The notes beneath the pieces were generated by a model that had not been told where the DNA came from, made no database searches, and saw only the letters and a list, made by a program, of their open reading frames with translations. From Patescibacteria group bacterium (lineage in GTDB: Bacteria; Patescibacteriota; Patescibacteriia; WFTA01; S139-112), in NCBI GenBank assembly GCA_015485715.1, contig WFTA01000055.1, positions 1 to 12,268 on the forward strand: 12,268 nucleotides of DNA. The letters are read 5' to 3'. Position numbers and translations under genes: made by a program. Of this stretch, positions 7,678-12,268 are shown piece after piece (within the stretch, counting starts at the first letter, position 1; each line of letters starts with the position of its first letter).

Positions 7678-8937
7678 ATGAAAATACATAAAAAAATACC
7701 ATACACACATTTTCTTTTATATGGCGCTGTTCTCATAACCACCCTTGCTGTAGGTATTCTCATAGGTGTTACCGCTGTTGACACTGGAGCCTCGCTTTTT
7801 GAAGATGGAAGAATTTACGGTAAATATACAAACGCTGACAAAAAAATAGACCAAAATGTCTCATTCAATATCTACTGGCAGGTGTGGAAATCTATTCAAG
7901 AAAAATATGTTGAAAAACCTGTCTCTGAGAAGGATCTATTTTATGGATCTCTTAAGGGCATGGTTGCATCACTTCGGGATCCATATTCAATCTTCCTCGA
8001 ACCACAGCCTGCAAAGGAGCTTTTTAATAATCTAGAAGGAAAATTTGAAGGAATTGGAGCAGAAATTGCAATCAAAAACAATCGCTTAACTGTTATCACT
8101 CCTTTGCCCGGATCACCAGCTGAAAAGGCAGGACTGAAATCAAGAGACAAAATATATTATATAGATGATTTTGACACCACCAATATTACACTTTTAGAAG
8201 CAGTTAACAGAATCAGAGGGAAAAAAGGAACACCTGTAACCCTTAAAATAAAAAGAGAAGGTATTGACGATCTGCTGGAAATAAAAATTATCAGGGATAC
8301 CATTAAGATAGTATCAGTTAGGTCTGAGATAATGGAAACCAAAGCAGGAAAAAAATTTGGGTATGTTAAAATTACTGGATTCAATGAGGATACAACATCA
8401 AAATTCATTGAAAATATGAATAATCTTATTTCAAACGGTATAAATACATTTGTTATTGACTTAAGGAATAATCCGGGCGGTCTGTTAGATCAAGCACAAA
8501 ATATTACTGGATACTGGATAGAAAAAGACAAACCAATACTTATAGAAAAATTTGCTGGAGATAAAAGGGTTGTTTTAAAATCTCCCGGACCGGGAAAATT
8601 AAGCAAATTCAAAACATATATTTTGATAAATGGAGGATCAGCTTCAGGATCTGAAATTATGGCTGGTGCACTGCAGGACTATAAGCTGGCCACACTTGTA
8701 GGTGAAAAAACATTTGGAAAAGGATCGGTTCAGGATATTACAGAATTTTCCGACGGATCGCTCCTCAAGCTTACGGTTGCCAAATGGCTTACTCCCAAGG
8801 AAAGAGAAATAGACGGACAAGGTATAGAGCCGGATGTATTTATAGAACTCACAGAAGAAGATTTCAATAATGACAGGGATCCACAACTAGATAAAGTAAT
8901 GGAATTAATAGATAACAATGGACAGAATCAAAATTAA
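7678..8937 (+). CDS. S41 family C-terminal processing peptidase (CtpA/Prc-like), membrane-anchored
   Basis: Serine-lysine protease that trims or degrades exported proteins outside the membrane. It has 419 residues. A single hydrophobic helix at about 12-34 is a signal anchor. An N-terminal helical region follows, with SLRDPYSIFLEP at 98-109. The PDZ domain spans about 115-205 (FEGIGAEI and TPLPGSPAEKAGLKSRDKI). The protease core has DLRNNPGGLL at 261-270. Catalytic residues inferred by family alignment are S323 in GGSASGSE and K348 in FGKGSVQ, with the 25-residue spacing seen in E. coli Tsp. The domain set resembles short CtpA/CtpB proteins rather than long E. coli Prc. It starts at ATG 7678; only a weak purine-rich stretch precedes it. 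rplI follows 24 bp downstream on the same strand. No dedicated substrate gene is adjacent. Confidence 0.92.
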   Translation: MKIHKKIPYTHFLLYGAVLITTLAVGILIGVTAVDTGASLFEDGRIYGKYTNADKKIDQNVSFNIYWQVWKSIQEKYVEKPVSEKDLFYGSLKGMVASLRDPYSIFLEPQPAKELFNNLEGKFEGIGAEIAIKNNRLTVITPLPGSPAEKAGLKSRDKIYYIDDFDTTNITLLEAVNRIRGKKGTPVTLKIKREGIDDLLEIKIIRDTIKIVSVRSEIMETKAGKKFGYVKITGFNEDTTSKFIENMNNLISNGINTFVIDLRNNPGGLLDQAQNITGYWIEKDKPILIEKFAGDKRVVLKSPGPGKLSKFKTYILINGGSASGSEIMAGALQDYKLATLVGEKTFGKGSVQDITEFSDGSLLKLTVAKWLTPKEREIDGQGIEPDVFIELTEEDFNNDRDPQLDKVMELIDNNGQNQN

Positions 8938-8957
8938 ATATAAGAATTAAATATAAG
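8932..8957 (+). repeat. Perfect 13-bp tandem duplication at the S41 stop codon
   Basis: AATTAAATATAAG occurs twice head to tail (8932-8944 and 8945-8957). The first copy holds the TAA stop of the protease gene. The second fills the gap before rplI, which starts 4 bp later. Confidence 0.9.
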
Positions 8958-8961
8958 AGAT

Positions 8962-9435
8962 ATGAAAGTAATACTTAAAAAAGATGTGCCAAATCTGGGA
9001 AAAAAAGGAGATATAAAAGAAGTATCTATTGGCTATGCCAGAAATTTCTTGTTCAAAAACAAACTGGCAGCTCTGGCTGACGAAAACACACTGAAAATGT
9101 GGGAAAAGAAAAGAGCCAAACTTGAAAAAATAAAGAAAGAAGCACTTAAAAACCTGAAAAAAGCTGCTGAAAAGCTGTCTTCTCTTAAAATAAATTTTAC
9201 ATCTAGTGCTAATGATCAGGGAACTCTATTTGCTTCTATTGATACAGATAAAATAATCCAAGAAATCAAAAAACACATTAATATAGAAATTGAGAAAAAA
9301 CACATTCATCTCAAACATCCTTTGAAAAAAGTTGGTGAATATAAAATCAAGTTTAAAATAGAAGACATTGAAGGAGAATTCACTGTTAATATCACCAAAT
9401 CATCATCCAAACAGACAAAGGCACAGCAAAAATAG
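8962..9435 (+). CDS. rplI: Large-subunit ribosomal protein bL9
   Basis: Binds 23S rRNA at the base of the L1 stalk. It has 157 residues, near the usual ~150. Seen: N-terminal domain MKVILKKDVPNLGKKGDIKEV with the L9 signature G13-x2-G16, V21, G24-Y25 and N28-F29-L30; a long Lys/Glu-rich connecting helix at about 40-75; and a C-terminal domain from about 76 to 148 (LFASIDTDKIIQEI, then VGEYKIKFKIEDIEGEFTVNI). It ends in a short Lys/Gln/Ser tail. Here it follows an S41 protease rather than the common rpsR-rplI-dnaB setting. The ATG is preceded by AAGAGAT, a weak ribosome site. Its TAG stop directly abuts the stop of the converging gene. Confidence 0.95.
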   Translation: MKVILKKDVPNLGKKGDIKEVSIGYARNFLFKNKLAALADENTLKMWEKKRAKLEKIKKEALKNLKKAAEKLSSLKINFTSSANDQGTLFASIDTDKIIQEIKKHINIEIEKKHIHLKHPLKKVGEYKIKFKIEDIEGEFTVNITKSSSKQTKAQQK

Positions 9436-9969
9436 TTATCTGAAGCTTACAGATATTTCTATCTCTTCACTCCCATCAGGCAGAGATACTACCACATATC
9501 CTTCTTTTGTTGACTGGAAAATATAGTTTATTTTAATAGAGAACTCTCCCCTGCCCTGTTCATCTTTTCTTCTGACTGTTGACTTTTCTGATATAAGGGT
9601 ATTTCCTGCTTTATTTTTCACTTCAACTTTTACATAGTCAGCCACTGCTCTGCCTGATACTACAAAAGGAGATGTGAGTGTAGCTCCTTCTTCAGGTAAA
9701 TCAACTTGGAGTCGAAATGCTGATTTAAGATCTATATATCCACTTAAATCTTCCTCCTCTTTAACAGAACCGGGAAACAAATCCTCGTCTTCAGTTGTTT
9801 CCTCTCCTTGTAATTTATCCTTTGGATTCAGGTAATATTCATCCAAAAAACTATTGTCTGTAGTATTTTCTGTATCCTGAAAATATACTTTTTCAGGATT
9901 TACTCTCTTGTATACATATACTATAGCAACTACCAGTATAATTATCAAAACCAAGTACATTTTTTTCAT
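9436..9969 (-). CDS. Membrane-anchored protein with C-terminal Gmad2-like immunoglobulin-type domain
   Basis: 177 residues. Residues 4-20 are one hydrophobic helix that would anchor the protein with the rest outside. An acidic, low-complexity linker (rich in E, D, T) covers about 30-78. From about 85 to 176 lies a beta-sandwich-type domain: FRLQVDLPEEGATLTSPFVVSGRAV, then VKVEVKNKAGNTLISEKS and GEFSIKINY, ending in a VSLPDGSEE-type hairpin. This resembles Gmad2 (immunoglobulin-like domain first described with spore-germination proteins, common in non-spore-formers). There is no Cys, so it is not an obvious redox partner of the VKOR next to it. Its ATG overlaps the VKOR TGA (ATGA), implying translational coupling. 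The precise role is unknown. Confidence 0.65.
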   Translation of the reverse strand: MKKMYLVLIIILVVAIVYVYKRVNPEKVYFQDTENTTDNSFLDEYYLNPKDKLQGEETTEDEDLFPGSVKEEEDLSGYIDLKSAFRLQVDLPEEGATLTSPFVVSGRAVADYVKVEVKNKAGNTLISEKSTVRRKDEQGRGEFSIKINYIFQSTKEGYVVVSLPDGSEEIEISVSFR

Positions 9970-10400
9970 ATTTTTCTCAATTTTTTAATTATAAAAATAA
10001 ACAACACAAATAAAATCAAGGTATTAAATGCAGATATCAGACAATATATACAATACGCATACAAAATAAATGCTTGCACATATATCAGATAGAGACTAAA
10101 CAAAAATCCTACCAAAACCAGATAAAAAGCCCATTTAAGTAATTTATTTTGTCTGGTTTTCAAAAAATATACAATCAACCCAAAAACCAATACATAATAC
10201 ACAAGACCCATCAGTGCTACAGGAATACCAAAAATCTCTGCATACCGGCTACTGGTTACAATATGACAACCTTCTCCTGTTACAGGGCAGTTTTCTCCAG
10301 ATACCCCCTGAAAGTGCTTTAAAGTCAAATAAAACGCGTCCACAATGCCTATAAATGTAAAAATAAGTGCTATTTTTGCACTTTTTATAATAAAATTCAT
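9966..10400 (-). CDS. Vitamin K epoxide reductase (VKOR) family membrane protein
   Basis: VKOR homologues pass electrons from a thiol oxidase (DsbA/thioredoxin type) to quinone, driving disulphide formation outside the membrane. With the ATG at 10400 the protein has 144 residues and four to five hydrophobic segments. Seen: the extracytoplasmic loop pair C38/C45 in NCPVTGEGC, followed by HIVTSSRYAEIFGIPVALMG, and the active-site CIYC at 117-120 near the last helix. All four conserved Cys are present. A TTG at 10442 opens the same frame 42 bp earlier but lies upstream of a good promoter, so ATG 10400 is preferred. There is no fused thioredoxin domain and no DsbA gene in the window. It overlaps the Gmad2-like gene by 4 bp. 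Confidence 0.88.
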   Translation of the reverse strand: MNFIIKSAKIALIFTFIGIVDAFYLTLKHFQGVSGENCPVTGEGCHIVTSSRYAEIFGIPVALMGLVYYVLVFGLIVYFLKTRQNKLLKWAFYLVLVGFLFSLYLIYVQAFILYAYCIYCLISAFNTLILFVLFIFIIKKLRKI

Positions 10401-10422
10401 ATAAAATAACAAAATTATATGT

Positions 10423-10450
10423 ATTATAACAAAAAATGACAAAAATCCAA
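10423..10450 (-). promoter_or_regulatory. Sigma70-type promoter for the VKOR-Gmad2 gene pair
   Basis: Minus strand: TTGGAT (10445-10450), 16 bp, perfect TATAAT (10423-10428). Transcription would begin near 10416, leaving about 16 nt before the ATG at 10400. This placement argues against the TTG at 10442. It lies just after the T tract that would end the hsp20 message. Confidence 0.55.
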
Positions 10451-10544
10451 AAACAAAAAGGTCCAGCGCTCAGTTAATCTGTCTCCTTTCAAAAGTTTAA
10501 ATCGACCTTTAATAGCAGAGACAGACTATCTAAAGCGCCAGACC
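10441..10544 (-). terminator. Long two-helix stem with T tract downstream of hsp20 (terminator or structured 3' RNA)
   Basis: On the minus strand GGUCUGGCGCU (10544-10534) pairs with AGCGCUGGACC (10470-10460): 11 pairs, two of them tandem U-G/G-U wobbles. Inside, UCUGUCUC (10525-10518) pairs perfectly with GAGACAGA (10485-10478), extended by one U-G pair. The outer helix is followed at once by TTTTTGTTTTT, so it can act as an intrinsic terminator for hsp20. It is far larger than a terminator needs to be (85 nt, with an 8/7-nt internal loop and a 31-nt apical region). Confidence 0.6.
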
Positions 10545-10556
10545 ATAGTATCTAAA

Positions 10557-11048
10557 TTATGCTTTTTGAATCTCTATTTCTCTTCTTCTTGCGTCTTCTT
10601 TTTTGGGGATTGTAATTTGTAAAATTCCATTATTATACCTTGCTTCTATCTTATCTAGATCAGCGCTCTCAGGCAAAGTAAATGATCTATAAAACTCTCC
10701 ATACCATCTCTCTTGTCTAATATAATTTGCTGTCTCTTCTTTCTCTGTCTGCTCTCTCCTGCCGCTAATTATCAAAGAATTGCCTTCCATCTCAACCTTC
10801 AAATCCTTTTCATCAATGCCCGGCAAATCAACATTTATCATTATTTGCTTATCATCTTCAGCAATATCAACACTTGGAGACCATCTTGCAACATGAACTG
10901 CCGGCTCCAGCAATGACGGAATCCTGAAAGATGAAAAAAATCTATCTCCCATTAAGTCTTCAACCATCTCATCAAACATTTTAAACATACTAGTAAAAGG
11001 AGTGGTGGCTTTTCTTGCTTCTCTTGATTTAAGTACTGGTAACCTCAT
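10557..11048 (-). CDS. Small heat-shock protein, Hsp20/alpha-crystallin family
   Basis: ATP-independent chaperone that holds unfolding proteins in large oligomers in the cytoplasm. From ATG 11048 it has 163 residues. The N-terminal arm runs from 1 to about 56 (MFKMFDEMVEDLM near 21-33). The alpha-crystallin domain covers about 57-150 (SPSVDIAEDDKQIMINVDLPGI, LIISGRRE, and GEFYRSFTLP leading to YNNGILQITIPK). The C-terminal IxI docking motif is I158-E-I160. Earlier in-frame ATGs at 11072 and 11054 exist, but AAGGAGGTGAT at 11053-11063 sits at the ideal distance only from 11048. The leader is highly structured (separate entries), so expression is probably controlled at RNA level. No CIRCE-type operator (TTAGCACTC inverted repeat) is visible. 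Confidence 0.93.
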   Translation of the reverse strand: MRLPVLKSREARKATTPFTSMFKMFDEMVEDLMGDRFFSSFRIPSLLEPAVHVARWSPSVDIAEDDKQIMINVDLPGIDEKDLKVEMEGNSLIISGRREQTEKEETANYIRQERWYGEFYRSFTLPESADLDKIEARYNNGILQITIPKKEDARRREIEIQKA

Positions 11049-11052
11049 ACCC

Positions 11053-11064
11053 ATCACCTCCTTT
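11053..11064 (-). promoter_or_regulatory. Near-perfect Shine-Dalgarno of hsp20 that fixes its start
   Basis: AAAGGAGGTGAT on the minus strand is complementary over at least 11 bases to the usual bacterial 16S rRNA 3' end. GGAGG lies 8 nt before ATG 11048. Nearly all other genes in the window lack a recognisable Shine-Dalgarno. Confidence 0.85.
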
Positions 11065-11075
11065 CTTTTCATCCT

Positions 11076-11135
11076 CTACCCTCTGTCCATCGGCCCTCGA
11101 CCATGCCTTACCTATAAAGGTTGGACAGAGAGTAG
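11076..11135 (-). promoter_or_regulatory. Structured hsp20 5' leader: 14-bp helix closing a three-way junction
   Basis: On the minus-strand RNA CUACUCUCUGUCCA (11135-11122) pairs with UGGACAGAGGGUAG (11089-11076) over 14 unbroken pairs with one U-G wobble. The 32 nt enclosed can form two short hairpins: CCUU/AAGG (11120-11117 with 11109-11106, loop of 7) and GGUC/GGCC (11102-11099 with 11095-11092, loop GAG). The helix ends 12 nt before the Shine-Dalgarno. CCUUU in the first hairpin could alternatively pair with AAAGG of the Shine-Dalgarno. I do not recognise a known riboswitch or thermometer class. The pairing is certain as sequence; the function is inferred. Confidence 0.55.
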
Positions 11136-11144
11136 GCAAGATAC

Positions 11145-11204
11145 AAAAAACCTGCTTTTTATCCTGAAACTCTCCTCATATTTCAAGATATTAAGCAGGT
11201 TTTT
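11145..11204 (-). terminator. Terminator-like hairpin in front of the hsp20 leader (possible attenuator; bidirectional)
   Basis: On the minus strand AAAAACCUGCUU (11204-11193) pairs with AAGCAGGUUUUU (11157-11146). After a 3x3 internal loop, AUCUUGAAA (11189-11181) pairs with UUUCAGGAU (11169-11161), including one U-G wobble, with an 11-nt loop. A run of six T follows. On the plus strand the same hairpin is followed by TTTTTGTTTTTT, so it could stop transcription either way. If the hsp20 promoter is at 11214-11219, the hairpin lies inside the hsp20 leader. Confidence 0.55.
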
Positions 11205-11213
11205 GTTTTTTCC

Positions 11214-11219
11214 ATTATA
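11214..11219 (-). promoter_or_regulatory. Possible -10 box of the hsp20 promoter
   Basis: Perfect TATAAT on the minus strand, just upstream of the terminator-like hairpin. TTGACC (11233-11238) precedes it, but the 13-bp spacing is too short for standard sigma70, so the -35 is unresolved. Confidence 0.35.
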
Positions 11220-11266
11220 TTAAACAATAATTGGTCAAAAAAGTGTCATCCAAAAAGGCAATTTTC

Positions 11267-11287
11267 AATTTACAATGAATTTACAAT
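11267..11287. repeat. Short direct repeat AATTTACAAT
   Basis: AATTTACAAT occurs at 11267-11276 and 11278-11287 with one base between, an 11-bp period. Confidence 0.7.
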
Positions 11288-11375
11288 AGTTTAATATGTT
11301 TTAATGGTTTAAATCATAAGACTGATGTCTGGTATAGTGTGTAGAGATTTAATTCATTGAAAAATTGAGGAATTG

Positions 11376-11461
11376 ATTGAAAATTTATCCCGCCTGCTGT
11401 GCTGCATGACACAGTCGTACTTGTCCCGTTGTATAACTGGGATGACTGTAATTGAAAATTT
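11376..11461. repeat. GC-rich 64-bp block between 11-bp direct repeats
   Basis: ATTGAAAATTT at 11376-11386 and again at 11451-11461 brackets a block of about 50% GC in DNA that is otherwise mostly A and T. Inside, ACAGTC (11411-11416) pairs with GACTGT (11444-11449), enclosing a TCCCGTT/AACTGGGA stem (11424-11442). Alternatives compete: CTGTG (11397-11401) with CACAG (11410-11414), and ATCCC (11387-11391) with GGGAT (11439-11443). Confidence 0.55.
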
Positions 11462-11496
11462 TAAAATTGGATAATTATTTTATGGTTTGTTTAGGG

Positions 11497-11520
11497 TTTA
11501 GAATTTAGTATTTAGAATTT
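11497..11520. repeat. Direct repeat TTTAGAATTT
   Basis: TTTAGAATTT at 11497-11506 and 11511-11520, separated by AGTA, just after the stop of the zinc-ribbon gene. Confidence 0.7.
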
Positions 11521-11526
11521 TTCTCT

Positions 11527-12268
11527 TTACACAACCTCACTTTGGTAGCATTTTTCACAGTATACTATTTCAGGCCTGTCAGGGCTATATGAGGTATAGA
11601 ATTCATTGGGACAGGGATCTGATCCATGAGAATGTTCTACAGTGTTAGTATAAACATTGTTTATTGATGTTTTTCCATTGCACATACACTTTCTTTTCCA
11701 CAACTTCAATGGGTTTCTTTGTTTGATTCTTTGATAATGTCTGCAGTTAGGGCATAATCTGGGGATTGGAAGATTCATTTTTTTATAGAATTCATATTCT
11801 TTGGGGATTATTTTAAAGGCCTGAGTACAATTAGCTTTACATATATCTTTACCTACTGTACATATTGATTCATTTGTTTGTATATTATAATGACTACATT
11901 GAATAACCTTTCCCACTATCGACTCATCCGTGTTGTGAATGTCATCTGGTATATCTTGAATTTTTATTTCTATAGTATAATCTCTATTTTCTGGGTCCTT
12001 CCATCTAAATCCATTTTTTAAAGACTTATATTTGGAAATTGAAAAATACTCTTGAGCCATAGTCTCATTGTAGGCAAATGGGGAGAGTTCTGGTGGGAAG
12101 AATTCTCCATATTTGTAGATTCTTCCTTTTTTGTCTGTATATGGCATTTCATTCATATGTTTTTTAATCTTTTCTACCATATTGAAATATTCTTCCTTTG
12201 TGTATTGTTTGTTTAGGATGCAGTAGGATTTGTTTCTGAGGCCGATGCAGGCGAAGAGGTGGGAGGAG
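11527..12268 (-). CDS. C-terminal part of a CPR-type zinc-ribbon protein (5' end beyond the window)
   Basis: The frame stays open to the window edge. Upstream of the ATG at 12180 it reads FACIGLRNKSYCILNKQYTKEEYF in frame, which belongs to the same protein, so that ATG is internal. From memory this matches large proteins annotated only as zinc-ribbon or hypothetical in Candidate Phyla Radiation genomes, with the conserved YGEFFPPELSPFAYNETMAQEYF and a FYKKMNLPIPR region. Counting from the ATG at 12180, Cys lie at 95, 107, 114, 118, 143, 146, 165, 167, 190, 208 and 211. These fit several metal-binding knuckles, ending YCEKCYQSEVV at the true C terminus. There is no membrane segment in the visible part. 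No function is known to me. It is separated from hsp20 by about 480 bp. Confidence 0.7.
   Translation of the reverse strand, partial: SSHLFACIGLRNKSYCILNKQYTKEEYFNMVEKIKKHMNEMPYTDKKGRIYKYGEFFPPELSPFAYNETMAQEYFSISKYKSLKNGFRWKDPENRDYTIEIKIQDIPDDIHNTDESIVGKVIQCSHYNIQTNESICTVGKDICKANCTQAFKIIPKEYEFYKKMNLPIPRLCPNCRHYQRIKQRNPLKLWKRKCMCNGKTSINNVYTNTVEHSHGSDPCPNEFYTSYSPDRPEIVYCEKCYQSEVV

Larger units (their letters stand above)
11221..11526. other. Gene-less AT-rich spacer between the zinc-ribbon gene and hsp20
   Basis: I see no convincing gene here. It contains short direct repeats at 11267-11287 and 11497-11520, and one GC-rich block flanked by an 11-bp repeat (11376-11461). The rest is very AT-rich, with recurring ATTGAAAA words (11355, 11376, 11451). 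Confidence 0.6.

Noticed and set aside
8157..8408. Minus-strand open frames inside the S41 peptidase gene
   Set aside because: Antisense shadows of a strongly conserved gene; also those at 7941-8150, 8644-8886 and 8730-8918.
10401..10442. VKOR start at the TTG codon at 10442
   Set aside because: A good promoter (-10 at 10423-10428) lies inside this extension, and ATG 10400 gives a normal VKOR N terminus.
10460..10545. tRNA-like gene on the plus strand (GGTCCAG...GCGCTCAGTTAA...CCAGACCA)
   Set aside because: The acceptor pairing has A-C mismatches and there is no T-arm TTCRA loop before the 3' acceptor strand; the minus-strand helix explains the sequence better.
11049..11072. Hsp20 start at ATG 11072 or 11054
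   Set aside because: These ATGs precede or overlap the Shine-Dalgarno; only 11048 has correct spacing.
11101..11110. HDV-like ribozyme suggested by GGCATGGTC
   Set aside because: The neighbouring sequence cannot form the nested double pseudoknot and lacks the catalytic-C region; the match is short.
11076..11135. MITE or transposon ends formed by the 14-bp inverted repeat
   Set aside because: There is no flanking target duplication, and the wobble pair is G-U only on the hsp20 sense strand, favouring RNA structure.
11002..11223. Plus-strand 73-codon frame over the hsp20 leader
   Set aside because: It runs through the structured leader and terminator hairpin, has no ribosome site, and no recognisable protein features.
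1..12268. CRISPR array, tRNA, rRNA or insertion sequence
   Set aside because: No regularly spaced repeats, tRNA cloverleaf, rRNA-like sequence or transposase was found.

Overview
The window reads like a chromosome segment from a Candidate Phyla Radiation (Patescibacteria) bacterium. It is AT-rich and tightly packed. Its right end holds the C-terminal part of a cysteine-rich zinc-ribbon protein of a type I recall mainly from CPR genomes. Small inner-membrane VKOR, Gmad2-like and S41-peptidase genes fit the same picture. TGA works as a stop in several genes (for example the ATGA overlap at 9966-9969), so the UGA=Gly code of Gracilibacteria/Absconditabacteria is unlikely. The CPR assignment is inference; no rRNA is present to confirm it.

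Left part (14-7574, all minus strand): a probable seven-gene operon. In transcription order it holds a GT4 glycosyltransferase, then a LIV-type ABC importer in the classical order (binding protein livK, permeases livH and livM, ATPases livG and livF), then a large CCA-adding/poly(A)-polymerase-like nucleotidyltransferase. Two things stand out. The livM permease is broken by a frameshift at a run of seven A. The last gene keeps the catalytic DxD but has lost the EDxxR template motif that sets nucleotide choice, and it is visibly more AT-rich than its neighbours. A strong hairpin separates livK from livH.

Middle (7575-9435, plus strand): a divergent promoter region, then an S41 carboxy-terminal processing protease and ribosomal protein L9. 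A 13-bp tandem duplication fills the junction between the two genes.

Right part (9436-12268, minus strand): VKOR and a Gmad2-like membrane-anchored protein form a coupled pair with their own promoter. Upstream lies a small heat-shock protein (Hsp20) surrounded by RNA structure. Before the gene are a terminator-like hairpin, a 14-bp helix closing a three-way junction, and a near-perfect Shine-Dalgarno sequence. Behind it is a long two-helix element ending in a T tract. In all three structures every off-Watson-Crick pair is G-U on the minus strand and A-C on the plus strand, which argues that the minus-strand RNA is the functional form. About 300 bp of AT-rich, repeat-containing DNA with one GC-rich block separates this locus from the zinc-ribbon gene, which runs off the window edge.

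Most likely candidates for something undescribed: the structured Hsp20 locus and the template-less nucleotidyltransferase.
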